DNA from: Bacteroidota bacterium
GTDB lineage: Bacteria; Bacteroidota; Bacteroidia; NS11-12g; UBA9320
DNA length: 34,755 bases
Assembly: GCA_002746305.1 (NCBI GenBank)
Contig: NVWV01000016.1
Location: 1 to 34,755 of the forward strand
Reading direction: 5' to 3'
Part shown: positions 1-8,815 of the stretch, piece by piece
Numbering within the stretch: position 1 is the stretch's first letter
Layout of the letters: the number at the start of each line of letters is the position of its first letter
Position numbers and translations under genes: made by a program
Notes under the pieces: model-generated
The model's database searches: none
Told to the model about the DNA's origin: nothing
What the model saw: only the letters and a program-made list of their open reading frames with translations

Positions 1-195
1 TTGATCTGGCCATCCTCCAGGTTTAAATCTACCCATTTCAAAATCTGCTGTTACAGGCTTTTGATCCCAACATGGATTGTAATTATCACATTCAGGATTG
101 GTCTCATCCGTACAAGGACATTTTTCTTTGCAGCTATTTAGCGTTAAAACTGAACCTAAAAGAAGAAGAGCCAGATATTTAAAGGAAGTATTCAA
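1..195 (-). CDS. Cysteine-rich lipoprotein, N-terminal part only (runs off window edge)
   Basis: Sixty-five codons are visible before the window edge. Reading from a TTG at 195, the protein has a short hydrophobic signal and a lipobox ending LTLNSC, so Cys22 is the likely lipidated residue. The segment after it is rich in Cys, Asp, Asn and Pro (KCPCTDE, then CDNYNPC), which suggests disulfides or metal binding outside the cytoplasm. No ATG lies upstream in frame before a stop, so TTG is the only reasonable start. It begins 10 bases after the stop of the broken tail-fibre-like gene upstream, so the two were probably one operon. The family is not recognisable from this fragment and no function is assigned. 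Confidence 0.6.
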   Translation of the reverse strand, partial: MNTSFKYLALLLLGSVLTLNSCKEKCPCTDETNPECDNYNPCWDQKPVTADFEMGRFKPGGWPDQ

Positions 196-205
196 TGGTT
201 TGTTT

Positions 206-1408
206 CTATTTAAGTTTGTTTACAGATTCTACTAACGCCTCTATTTGCTTTTGCTGTTCAATTATATAAAGCATTAGTTCCTCTATCTTCTGTTGCTGTA
301 TTGCCTGCATTTCTGCCACGTCTATACCCTCTTCTAGTACTTCCATCTCGCTGGGAACATCTGGCAGATGATGATTCTCTTGTATGTACTTCGCTACTTC
401 AGATATACTTAAGAGCTTATAATCATCGTCAAATACAAAATCGCTCCACCACTTCGCTTCTATATTCAATCTGGTAGCTGTGAGTGTACCATGAAACTCT
501 GTATTCCCAAATCTATCCATTCGCATACCACCCACTTCTGCTGCATCTGCCTCTTGAGCCCATGGAGCTATAATAAACGAACTTTCTATGTTGGAGCCAT
601 CGGTACCCTTACCATCAGAAAAGAACATTCCCTGATCTCCAGCATTACTAATTCTGTTGAAACCATTGGCAGAAAGAATTGGAATGAATTGAACTTATTG
701 AGTATAGTATTGAGGCAATTTTGTGGATTCATCCAATCTATATGTTCCTTGAGCAAGCGACCCAATTATTGCAGCTGGTCTGTTTACACCTTGACCTCCC
801 CGAATGTCCAAGGCCGCTCTTGGTTGTGCTATGTTTATACCGCAACTCCCATCTGGCATCACTATAAATTTTGTATCAAAGTTATCCGGTTGACTCAAAA
901 ACCATCCATTGTCTCCTTGAGTTCTAGCCCATAAAAGCGGACCTTCTTTACTCATTAGGGGCTGAAAAACATTGGTAGTATGTCCAGTTCTATAGCTAAA
1001 AGGAAAGAATATTTCATTCCCTTCATTTAGATTTTCACCCTCTTTTACCAAAGGTCCTCCAATAGTTTCAACACTTCGATTCGGATCAAACATAACAGGT
1101 AAAAAACCAGTAGGGCACAAGCTTTTAGTAACTAAAATCCCACCATTATTAGCATGAGGTGTGAGACAATATTTTACTTCAAATGTTGCATTTGGGTTAT
1201 TCGTCCCAAGACCTAGCTTACCATTTGATTTCAAGGTAAGATGTTGGATGTTATTCGTAAAAATAGGGAGATCCTTATCATTTAAGGTACCAAGTTTAAC
1301 CGATGACAACCCTACGTTATTCCCGTTGTCACTCCAATACTGAGCATTGGACCACCCAAAGCAAGTCATAATTACGGCCAAAACAGCCATTCTGATTTGT
1401 TTTTTCAT
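206..1408 (-). pseudogene. Exported tail-fibre/endosialidase-chaperone-like protein, interrupted by an in-frame TAA
   Basis: Two reading frames in the same phase (up to 1408 and up to 628) are separated only by a TAA at 695-697. The 21 codons between that stop and the ATG at 628 are open and protein-like (VQFIPILSANGF). Read through, this is one protein of about 399 residues. It has a signal peptide (MKKQIRMAVLAVIMTCFGWSNAQ region), short repeats of the kind GLGTNNPNATFEV and GINIAQPRAALDIRG, and a C-terminal region (KYIQENHHLPDVPSE followed by a Gln/Glu/Ile-rich coiled coil) seen in many Bacteroidota surface proteins related to phage tail fibres. The ATG at 1408 is preferred over an upstream TTG because it opens a normal signal peptide. 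A single base change, for example AAA (Lys) to TAA, would explain the stop; a sequencing error is possible. Confidence 0.7.
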
Positions 1409-1631
1409 ATTTTTTAGATTCATATTTATGCACTTTAAAAACAATAAAAATTTAATGCACAGACATATACCAGTTCAATTAAAAACTCAATGGCGTAGTG
1501 ACCCAGAATAAGTATATTTTCCTACTTGAAGAGTTCAAGCAAGCGTGAATTTAAAGTTTTATAGTTCGCAACAAATATACTTTTAAAGATGTAAAAAAGT
1601 ACATGAATCTAAAAATAACAAAAAGTATTTT

Positions 1632-3140
1632 TTAAAACTGGAAGTAAATAAACGGTTGAATATCAGCAGATGTAGCTTGATAGATGCCAAAAATAACGCA
1701 AACAAAAATGAGAGCTTTTACATAAATAGGGGCTTCTGTAAACCACCACTGTACTCTGTTTTTTAAATTACCTGGAAGCAGATGAATAATAAACCCAATC
1801 AAAATCAATGCAAAAACCTTCCAGTATGCTACTACTCTAGATGCTACACCTCCAAAATTAAAGTCTGTAAATATGTTCTCCAGCATTAGTCTAACAGTCT
1901 GAATGTCAGCAGCACGGAAATACATCCAACAAAATGCGACAAAATGAAAAGTTATAAGCACTCCTACATACCTCCCCCATCTTCCAGTGTCTATTTTAAC
2001 AAAACGCATCCAAAGCTTATGAAGCAGCAAAGCAAAACCGTGAAGTGATCCCCAAATAATGAATTTGAGTGCAGCTCCATGCCACAATCCTCCCAAAACC
2101 ATCGTCATAAAGAGATTGAAGTACGTTCTAATTCTTCCTCTGCGATTTCCTCCAAGAGAAATGTATAAATAATCTCTTAACCAAGTTGAAAGTGAAATAT
2201 GCCACCGTCGCCAGAATTCTGTAATATTTTGGGCTTTATATGGACTATTAAAATTTATAGGAAGCCTGAATCCAAGTAAAGCTGCCAAACCTATGGCTAT
2301 ATCCGAGTAACCAGAAAAGTCACAGTATATCTGAATGGAATATCCGTAAACTGCCATGAGATTCATAAAACCACTATACATTTCTGGAGTTTCAAAAACA
2401 CGATCCACAAAATTCACACTGATATAATCACTAATAACAACTTTCTTGATTAGCCCTGCCATAATTAGGAAAGCAGCTTTTCCAAAACCACTACTACTTA
2501 AATAGTAAGGTCTTTTTACTTGAGGAAGAAACTCGGCAGCTCGTACTATAGGACCAGCAACAAGCTGTGGAAAGAAGGATACAAAAAAGGCAAAATCAAA
2601 GATATTTCCGCAGGGTTTAATCTTACCTCTATAAATGTCAATACTATAGCTTAGAGTCTGAAATGTATAGAAAGAAATACCTACTGGAAGGATAATATCG
2701 TGAATGTCATAACTGGTGCCAAATGTCCCATTGGTAAAGGCAGCCAAAAAATTAACAGCTTCTAAATCGGTTCCCAAGAAACCATTGACAGTATCCACAA
2801 AGAAGTATGAATACTTAAAGAAAGCCAATAACCCTAAGTTAGCTACTAGACTTAGTGCTAGGTACAGTTTTTTCTCCCATTTTAGTTTAGCTAGATAAAT
2901 ACCATATCCACAACCATAGTCAACTAGGGTACTGAAAAGTAGTAAGACAAAGTAAAAACCACTGCACTTGAAATAAAAAAACAGGCTGAATATGAGTAGA
3001 TATAAATTTCTTATCCTTACCTGCTTATGGATAAGACTATATCCTGCAAACATTATTGTAAATAAGAAAAGAAATAAATATTGATTAAAAAGCAAAGGAG
3101 CCTTATCAGAGTAACTTAATATCTGCTCCCAACTAAACAT
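1632..3140 (-). CDS. MBOAT family O-acyltransferase (AlgI-like)
   Basis: A 502-residue polytopic membrane protein of the membrane-bound O-acyltransferase family, closest in motifs to AlgI/DltB-type enzymes that pass acetyl groups across the membrane onto extracellular polysaccharide. Visible family motifs are the segment WRRWHISLSTWLRDYLYISL with GGNRRG, and GGLWHGA carrying the conserved catalytic His near residue 353. Hydrophobic segments fill the rest. It starts with ATG one base after the stop of the SGNH gene, the usual partner that completes O-acetylation on the outer face, so the two are almost certainly co-translated. The acceptor glycan is not identifiable; the mannose-activating gene upstream suggests a mannose-containing polymer. 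Family assignment is firm, substrate is inference. Confidence 0.92.
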   Translation of the reverse strand: MFSWEQILSYSDKAPLLFNQYLFLFLFTIMFAGYSLIHKQVRIRNLYLLIFSLFFYFKCSGFYFVLLLFSTLVDYGCGYGIYLAKLKWEKKLYLALSLVANLGLLAFFKYSYFFVDTVNGFLGTDLEAVNFLAAFTNGTFGTSYDIHDIILPVGISFYTFQTLSYSIDIYRGKIKPCGNIFDFAFFVSFFPQLVAGPIVRAAEFLPQVKRPYYLSSSGFGKAAFLIMAGLIKKVVISDYISVNFVDRVFETPEMYSGFMNLMAVYGYSIQIYCDFSGYSDIAIGLAALLGFRLPINFNSPYKAQNITEFWRRWHISLSTWLRDYLYISLGGNRRGRIRTYFNLFMTMVLGGLWHGAALKFIIWGSLHGFALLLHKLWMRFVKIDTGRWGRYVGVLITFHFVAFCWMYFRAADIQTVRLMLENIFTDFNFGGVASRVVAYWKVFALILIGFIIHLLPGNLKNRVQWWFTEAPIYVKALIFVCVIFGIYQATSADIQPFIYFQF

Positions 3141-3141
3141 A

Positions 3142-4293
3142 TTATCTTGTTGTAAAGTGACCCATTAATGCTTCGTAAAGCAAGTTTCCTTGCTTGATAT
3201 ATCCCTCTTGTGTAAAATGCACTAAATCTCCTCTTGCATTTCCTTCACTTTTCCATGTTAGAATAGAATTTTCTCCTCCCATTACATGATAAAAATCCCA
3301 AATAGCCACTCCCTCTTCGGCAGCCAATTCATACAATGCATCTACCAACTTGGGAACATTCTTACTTGAATATTTTCGTTTATAGTAATGGTCAGGAGGT
3401 GTGGTTAGTAAAATAGAAATACTAGGATTCTCTGTTCTCAAACGAGTAATAAGTGTTCTGTATCTTTCTTTTACTCGCTGGGCTGAGAAATTTCCTGTAG
3501 GAACATAGGAATCATTTGTACCAAAACTAATGATTACTAGGTCGGCACTCAACTCTCTTATTTGTTTCTCAAATCCATTGCTTTTTAAATACTGTGTAGT
3601 GCTACTTCCATTTACTCCCATTGCATGATAGAGGACACCCGGCAAACCATTTTCGAGTACTAAACCCTGTAATTCAGGCCTCATATTCCCTTCATATAAA
3701 GGCTTAAACTCCAGACTATCTTGGAACTCATCAAAATAGATTACAGTTCTATCATTCACCCTTTGAGGTTCAAAATCTCCTATAACCTGTGATGGTAAAA
3801 AACTGCCGTAATAATCCAGCAACGTAATTTTATTAAAAGCAGCGTCTGTTTCTGCCTTGGAAATAACATCTAAAACAAATGTAGAATTGGGACTTGATGT
3901 TAATGTGAAACCTGCAGCCCCTAGATTACAAACATCAGCATTTCGCATTATGTTGCAATACTGCCAGTTTCCACTGTACCTAAATCGAACGTCTAAAGCT
4001 CCTCCACTCATTGCAATTTTGTAAGGAAAGACAAATCCTCTTCCCGCATTTCCAAACCTATTTTGAAGATTTTTTCGAACAGTTCCTGAAAAAAAATCTG
4101 CTTGAACATGTGAATCACCAATATGAACAATTGAAACTATACCTTCTTTCTCAGATTGCAAGTGCTGAAGTTGATCAAAAAAAGTAGTTAATGCACCCGG
4201 ATTAACTATCCAATTGGAAGAAGCTTTTTCCACCATACTCTCCGAGAAAGAACTAACAATTAATGTTATAGCTATTAGAAGGTTTCTTCCCAT
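3142..4293 (-). CDS. SGNH/GDSL-family hydrolase or acetyltransferase, exported
   Basis: A 383-residue protein with an N-terminal hydrophobic segment (LLIAITLIVSSFS), so it is probably periplasmic or membrane-anchored. The SGNH catalytic blocks are present: block I IGDSHVQADFF with the nucleophile Ser, block III SFGTNDSY, and block V GDLVHFTQEGY with the Asp-x-x-His pair. Proteins of this type next to an MBOAT gene act in O-acetylation of surface glycans, as AlgX/AlgJ or PatB do with their membrane partners; this link is from family knowledge and neighbourhood. It lies 7 bases after the guanylyltransferase gene and 1 base before the MBOAT gene. Whether it transfers or removes acetyl groups cannot be told from sequence. 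Confidence 0.88.
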   Translation of the reverse strand: MGRNLLIAITLIVSSFSESMVEKASSNWIVNPGALTTFFDQLQHLQSEKEGIVSIVHIGDSHVQADFFSGTVRKNLQNRFGNAGRGFVFPYKIAMSGGALDVRFRYSGNWQYCNIMRNADVCNLGAAGFTLTSSPNSTFVLDVISKAETDAAFNKITLLDYYGSFLPSQVIGDFEPQRVNDRTVIYFDEFQDSLEFKPLYEGNMRPELQGLVLENGLPGVLYHAMGVNGSSTTQYLKSNGFEKQIRELSADLVIISFGTNDSYVPTGNFSAQRVKERYRTLITRLRTENPSISILLTTPPDHYYKRKYSSKNVPKLVDALYELAAEEGVAIWDFYHVMGGENSILTWKSEGNARGDLVHFTQEGYIKQGNLLYEALMGHFTTR

Positions 4294-4300
4294 CTAATCA

Positions 4301-5386
4301 TTAACTGAATTTACCGTCGTACTTCTTTCGAATATCTACAGAAATTTTTTTAACTTCTTGTTCTTGGTCAGCTTTACATATTAAAAGTGCATCCTTGGAG
4401 TCTACAATAAAATAGCCATCTAAATCCTTGATAACAACCAATTTTTCAGTATCAGTCACCACTAAATTATCCTTAGCGTTAATCGCGTGTAGTATTGCAT
4501 TAAGAGTAGTATTGGATTCCTTACTTTCTAATTTTTCATGAACACTTTTCCATGTCCCCAAATCACTCCATCCAAAATCTGAAGGGAGTACATAAACATT
4601 ATCCGCTTTCTCTAAAAGCCCATTATCAATGGATATACTTGCAATTTCACTATAAATACGCTCTATGTGTTGTCCCTCAATATTTGTATTGTAAGCCCCT
4701 TTACCTTGACCAAATGTTAAATTCATTTCCGGTAAATACTCGTTTAATGCCTTTAAAATACTTGGCACACTCCAAACAAACATGCCACTGTTCCATAAAA
4801 AATCACCGCTATCTAAAAATTTTTCTGCTAACTCTAGGGGAGGCTTTTCTGTGAAAGTCTTGACCTTATTTACACCTACACTTACCTCTTTCTCATCATA
4901 CTGTATATACCCATATCCGGTATCCGGTCGATGTGGCTTTAGACCCAAAGTAATTAATGCATCATTGTCCTTCGCATACGCATGAGCAATGTGCATCTGA
5001 TTAACAAAATTATTCTCATCCTGAATTAAATGATCACTGGGTGCAACTATAAGCACCCCATTATCTGATAAATCAGCAATTTTATTAGCAGCATATGCCA
5101 CGCATGCTGCAGTATTCTTACCAACTGGTTCTCCTAATATTTGATTGTCAGATAATTCAGGAAGTTGCTCTTTTACCAAATCCTTGTAACTGGCATTCGT
5201 AATTACAAAAATGTTCTCTGAGGGAACCAAAACTCTGTACCTACTGTACGCATCTTGAATTAGTGTATTTCCCGTACCAAGAATATCAATAAACTGTTTT
5301 GGTCTATTCTCTCTACTTATTGGCCAAAATCTACTCCCAATTCCGCCAGCAAGTATTACCACATATGTATCTTTTAGTATTTTCAA
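4301..5386 (-). CDS. manC: Mannose-1-phosphate guanylyltransferase
   Basis: Makes GDP-mannose from mannose-1-phosphate and GTP in the cytoplasm, a precursor of LPS, capsule or exopolysaccharide. The nucleotide-binding signature VILAGGIGSRFWPISRENRPKQF lies at the N terminus, followed by the EPVGKNTAACVAYAA segment, a VAPSDH motif and FTEKPP, all typical of the nucleotidyltransferase fold. Its 361 residues match the short, single-domain bacterial form without an isomerase domain. The start is TTG at 5386: no in-frame ATG occurs before the signature, and a GAGAGGGA ribosome-binding site lies 5 bases upstream. The TTG overlaps the TGA stop of the isomerase gene as TTGA, so translation is probably coupled. 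Confidence 0.93.
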   Translation of the reverse strand: MKILKDTYVVILAGGIGSRFWPISRENRPKQFIDILGTGNTLIQDAYSRYRVLVPSENIFVITNASYKDLVKEQLPELSDNQILGEPVGKNTAACVAYAANKIADLSDNGVLIVAPSDHLIQDENNFVNQMHIAHAYAKDNDALITLGLKPHRPDTGYGYIQYDEKEVSVGVNKVKTFTEKPPLELAEKFLDSGDFLWNSGMFVWSVPSILKALNEYLPEMNLTFGQGKGAYNTNIEGQHIERIYSEIASISIDNGLLEKADNVYVLPSDFGWSDLGTWKSVHEKLESKESNTTLNAILHAINAKDNLVVTDTEKLVVIKDLDGYFIVDSKDALLICKADQEQEVKKISVDIRKKYDGKFS

Positions 5387-6348
5387 ATTAATCCCTCTCT
5401 AATTAAATCTTGGATATGTATTATTCCTGCAAGCTTAGCTTCCTTTCTCAGAATTATATGATTGATCTTATTTTTTTTCACAAAATCAACACCATCCACA
5501 GCCAGAGTGTCACTTTGCAAGGTCAAAGGGTCTGCTGTCATAATATCCTTAGCAGTAAAATGACCGATTTCAGTGTGATTATTCAGCATTCTTCTAAGGT
5601 CACCATCGGTTATTAAACCTACAATCCTGTCTTCCTCAATGACCACTACGGCACCCATTCTTCCTTTAGTCATTGCCAAAATACACTCCGGCAATTTGAC
5701 ATCTTTACTTACATATGGAGTTGCGTTCTCTTTAGCAATATCAGCTAAAGTCAAATACAATTTTTTACCTAAAGCTCCACCAGGATGATATTTTGCAAAA
5801 TCATCTGATTTAAAGTCCCTACATTTAATCAAAGCCACAGCTAAAGCATCACCCATAGCCATTTGTGCAGTTGTACTGGTTGTAGGTGCTAGATTATTGG
5901 GACAAGCCTCGACTTCCACAGTTGTATCCAATACAAAATTGCTGTGCTCGGCTAAATAAGACGTCATATTTCCAACAATTCCAATTAAAGTATTGCCTCC
6001 TTTAATAATAAGAGGAGCCAAAGCTTTTATTTCAGGACTATTACCACTTTTGGAGATGCAAATGACCACATCATCCTTCTGCATCATTCCTAGGTCTCCA
6101 TGAATTGCATCTGCCGCATGCATAAATAATGCAGGTGTTCCTGTGCTATTAAAAGTAGCAACTATTTTTTGGCCAATAATCGCACTTTTACCAATGCCGG
6201 TTATTACAACTCGTCCTTCACTTTTTAGAATGTTTTTTACCACATTGGCAAAAGTCTTATCTAACTTTGAACTAAGATTATTAAGTGTAGTACTTTCAAG
6301 TTGAATAGTATCTATACCTATTTGTAGTATGTCTGTAGAATTTAACAA
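5383..6348 (-). CDS. kdsD: D-arabinose-5-phosphate isomerase (KpsF/GutQ family)
   Basis: Converts ribulose-5-phosphate to arabinose-5-phosphate, the first step towards Kdo of the LPS inner core. The N-terminal SIS sugar-isomerase domain shows GIGKSAIIGQKIVATFNSTG, HAADAIHGDLGM and the SKSGNSPEI loop, then ACPNNLAPTTSTT and the YHPGGALGKKL linker. Two CBS domains follow to the C terminus (ending HIQDLIREGLI). No ATG occurs before the SIS domain. The TTG at 6348 gives a 321-residue protein whose N terminus aligns with E. coli KdsD, whereas a TTG at 6384 adds an unrelated extension. The gene heads the polysaccharide operon and is divergent from recQ. Family certain, start likely. Confidence 0.9.
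   Translation of the reverse strand: MLNSTDILQIGIDTIQLESTTLNNLSSKLDKTFANVVKNILKSEGRVVITGIGKSAIIGQKIVATFNSTGTPALFMHAADAIHGDLGMMQKDDVVICISKSGNSPEIKALAPLIIKGGNTLIGIVGNMTSYLAEHSNFVLDTTVEVEACPNNLAPTTSTTAQMAMGDALAVALIKCRDFKSDDFAKYHPGGALGKKLYLTLADIAKENATPYVSKDVKLPECILAMTKGRMGAVVVIEEDRIVGLITDGDLRRMLNNHTEIGHFTAKDIMTADPLTLQSDTLAVDGVDFVKKNKINHIILRKEAKLAGIIHIQDLIREGLI
5392..5399 (-). promoter_or_regulatory. Ribosome-binding site deciding the TTG start of manC
   Basis: On the minus strand the sequence reads GAGAGGGA, five bases before the TTG at 5386-5384. Strong Shine-Dalgarno matches are uncommon in this phylum, so it supports the TTG as a real start. It lies inside the last codons of the upstream isomerase gene. 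Confidence 0.55.
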
Positions 6349-6446
6349 AATAATGTACTGCAAATTAAAAATATATTTCTGCAAGTAGTTAAAGAAGTAT
6401 TATATTAGTCACTCATTAAGAAAAAATAGTTAGACAGGAGAAGGAA

Positions 6447-8639
6447 ATGGCAGCAGAAGTTGTGGATTTAAAGAAGAGTTTAAAAGAATTTTTTGGTTTT
6501 GATTCTTTTAAAGGGATGCAGGAAGAGGTTATCTCTACTATTATGCGAGGCAATGATTGCTTCGTAATTATGCCGACAGGGGCAGGAAAATCATTGTGTT
6601 ATCAGTTGCCAGCTTTAATTAGCCCTGGTACTGCAATTATTATATCACCGCTTATTGCCTTGATGAAAAATCAGGTAGATGCTATTCGAGGTTTTGGTGA
6701 TAGTGATTCAATAGCACATTTCCTAAATTCCTCACTTACTAAAACTCAAACGGAAAAAGTAAAAGGTGATGTGTCAGCTGGAAGAACTAAGTTGCTTTAT
6801 GTTGCTCCAGAAACACTCAAGAAAGACGAAACAATCGATTTTCTAAGATCCGTTCAAGTAAGTTTTGTTGCCGTGGATGAAGCCCATTGTATTTCGGAAT
6901 GGGGGCATGATTTTAGACCCGAGTATCGGAGAATTAAGCAGATAGTTAAGGAGATAGATGATGTTCCAATGATTGCTCTTACTGCTACAGCTACTCCAAA
7001 GGTGCAAATGGACATACAAAAAAGTCTAAACATGCTAGAGGCAGAAGTTTTTAAGTCTTCATTTAATCGGGATAATCTTTACTATGAAGTGATGCCTAAA
7101 GGAAGCAAAGCTCAGACCATGAAGGACCTTATTTCTTTTGTAAATAAAAGAAAAGAAAAAAGTGGAATTATTTACTGTCTAAGCCGTAAAAAAACAGAAG
7201 AAGTTGCTGAAATACTTCAGGCTAACGGAATAAACGCATTGGCATACCATGCAGGATTGGATGCTAAAACTAGAGCTGGGAATCAAGATAAATTCTTGAT
7301 GGAAGAAGCTGACGTGATTTGTGCTACCATTGCATTTGGTATGGGGATTGACAAGCCTGATGTTCGCTTTGTCATTCATTATGACGTTCCAAAGTCGCTA
7401 GAAGGCTATTACCAAGAAACTGGACGTGCTGGCAGAGATGGATTAGATGGCGACTGTATGCTTTTCTACAATCCTAAAGACACTGAAAAACTTGAAAAGT
7501 TTTTGAAGGACAAGCCCGTTGCAGAACGTGAAATTGGCACACAGCTTATTTCTGAAATGGCATTTTTTTCAGAATCATCTCAATGTAGACGTAAATCTCT
7601 GCTTCATTATTTTGGAGAAACTTTCCCTTCTGATAATTGTGGTAAAATGTGTGATAATTGTCGTCATCCGAGAGAAGCGAATGATGCCACTAAAGAATTG
7701 GTAATGGCACTTAAAACCATTGAACATTCCGATGGAAAAGTGGGATTACAACATATCGTAAATATTCTAACAGGTAAAGCATCTCCAGAGGTAAAGGCCT
7801 ATAAACACAATGGGTTTGAGCTTTTTGGTAAAGGGAAAGAAAATGGCCCCAACTACTGGAAAACACTAATCCGATTTGGACAAATTAACAACCTAATCAT
7901 AAAGAACATTGACCTTTATGGTTTACTTTCTATTAGCGAAGAGGGTTTAGCTTATTTGAAAAAACCTACCAAAGTAGCCATAGCTCCAGATAGGGAGTTT
8001 GATGCTGTAAACGATGAAGATTTTGAAAAAATTCAATTAGAAGCAGTATTCGATCAAGAGCTCTATGCGAAACTGAAAAAACTACAAAAGGAAGTTGCAA
8101 AGGATATGGGGCTGCCTCCTTACGTTATATTTCAGCAACCATCTTTAGAGGACATGGCTTTCAAATATCCAATGACCATGGCTGAGATGGAAAACATCTC
8201 AGGTGTAGGTAAGAATAAAGCCAAAAAGTTTGGTAAGTCTTTCATAGAGCTTATCTCCGTGTATGTTACTGAAAATAATATTGAACGACCAGATGACTTA
8301 GTTCTAAAGTCCGTTGTAAATAAAAGTGCTAAAAAAATTCATATTATTCAAAATATAGACAAGAAAGTTCCCCTTGAGGATATTGCCAAAGGGCAAGGAA
8401 TGGATTATCAAGAGCTTCTGGAAGAACTTGAAGCCATTGTTTTTTCGGGCACACAGGTAGATCTTCTTTATTATATAGATGAAATTATTGATGATGAGGG
8501 TAGGGAGGACATTTACGATTACTATAAATCTGACGATACAGGTAGTATAGATGCTGCTGTAGACGCATACGATGGAGAATTTACCCATGAAGAAATGAAA
8601 ATATTTCAAATTCAATTCATGAGTGATGTTGCGAATTAA
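6447..8639 (+). CDS. recQ: ATP-dependent DNA helicase RecQ
   Basis: A 3'-to-5' superfamily 2 DNA helicase of recombination and replication-fork repair. Domains in order: DEAD-like helicase core with Walker A MPTGAGKS (about residues 42-49), DEAH box followed by CISEWGHDFRPEYRRI; helicase C domain with YYQETGRAGRDG; Zn-binding segment with four Cys (SSQCRRKSLLHYFG, NCGKMCDNC); RQC winged helix; HRDC domain around residues 540-610; and an acidic C-terminal extension. The length of 730 residues is typical of Bacteroidota RecQ, which is longer than the E. coli protein. The ATG at 6447 is supported by AGGAGAAGG at 6436-6444, an unusually good Shine-Dalgarno site for this phylum. The last codons contain the -33 element of the tRNA-Gln promoter. 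Confidence 0.96.
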   Translation: MAAEVVDLKKSLKEFFGFDSFKGMQEEVISTIMRGNDCFVIMPTGAGKSLCYQLPALISPGTAIIISPLIALMKNQVDAIRGFGDSDSIAHFLNSSLTKTQTEKVKGDVSAGRTKLLYVAPETLKKDETIDFLRSVQVSFVAVDEAHCISEWGHDFRPEYRRIKQIVKEIDDVPMIALTATATPKVQMDIQKSLNMLEAEVFKSSFNRDNLYYEVMPKGSKAQTMKDLISFVNKRKEKSGIIYCLSRKKTEEVAEILQANGINALAYHAGLDAKTRAGNQDKFLMEEADVICATIAFGMGIDKPDVRFVIHYDVPKSLEGYYQETGRAGRDGLDGDCMLFYNPKDTEKLEKFLKDKPVAEREIGTQLISEMAFFSESSQCRRKSLLHYFGETFPSDNCGKMCDNCRHPREANDATKELVMALKTIEHSDGKVGLQHIVNILTGKASPEVKAYKHNGFELFGKGKENGPNYWKTLIRFGQINNLIIKNIDLYGLLSISEEGLAYLKKPTKVAIAPDREFDAVNDEDFEKIQLEAVFDQELYAKLKKLQKEVAKDMGLPPYVIFQQPSLEDMAFKYPMTMAEMENISGVGKNKAKKFGKSFIELISVYVTENNIERPDDLVLKSVVNKSAKKIHIIQNIDKKVPLEDIAKGQGMDYQELLEELEAIVFSGTQVDLLYYIDEIIDDEGREDIYDYYKSDDTGSIDAAVDAYDGEFTHEEMKIFQIQFMSDVAN

Positions 8640-8657
8640 AAAAGAATATTAAATTTG
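8629..8657 (+). promoter_or_regulatory. Bacteroidota-type promoter of tRNA-Gln
   Basis: A TTG at 8629-8631 and TAAATTTG at 8650-8657 are 18 bases apart, matching the phylum consensus TTG-N17-23-TAnnTTTG. The -33 element lies inside the end of recQ. Transcription would begin a few bases before the tRNA at 8668. Confidence 0.7.
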
Positions 8658-8667
8658 CAGCCCGAAT

Positions 8668-8740
8668 TGGCCGATGGTGTAACTGGCAACACGTCTGTTT
8701 TTGGTGCAGAAGAGTCCAGGTTCGAAACCTGGTCGGCCAA
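8668..8740 (+). tRNA. tRNA-Gln (anticodon TTG)
   Basis: A 73-base cloverleaf can be folded by eye: acceptor TGGCCGA/TCGGCCA, D stem GTGT/ACAC, anticodon stem TCTGT/GCAGA with loop TTTTGGT giving anticodon TTG (Gln, codons CAA and by wobble CAG), a 5-base variable region, and T arm CCAGG-TTCGAAA-CCTGG. The discriminator base is A, and CCA is not encoded and must be added after transcription. It sits alone between recQ and prs. Confidence 0.93.
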
Positions 8741-8815
8741 CAATTTTTTGAAACCTGTAAAAAGTTTCAAGCAGTTTATGATATCTCGCATTGACGAGTG
8801 ACAGTAAGACAAGAT

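Noticed and set aside
491..934. Plus-strand open frame of 147 codons
   Set aside because: It lies opposite the broken tail-fibre-like gene, has no start context or recognisable domain, and crosses the internal stop region only by chance.
6349..6384. Upstream TTG start for the arabinose-5-phosphate isomerase
   Set aside because: It would add 12 hydrophobic residues not seen in the family, and a near-consensus -7 box (TTAATTTG) lies inside this stretch, so translation probably starts at 6348.
8304..8615. Minus-strand open frame of 103 codons inside recQ
   Set aside because: Antisense to the conserved C-terminal part of recQ with a composition typical of a complementary-strand shadow; no motif or signal.
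8748..8770. Hairpin TTGAAAC...GTTTCAA after tRNA-Gln
   Set aside because: The 7-base stem is present, but no T-run follows on the plus strand, so it is not called as a terminator. It may be a processing structure.
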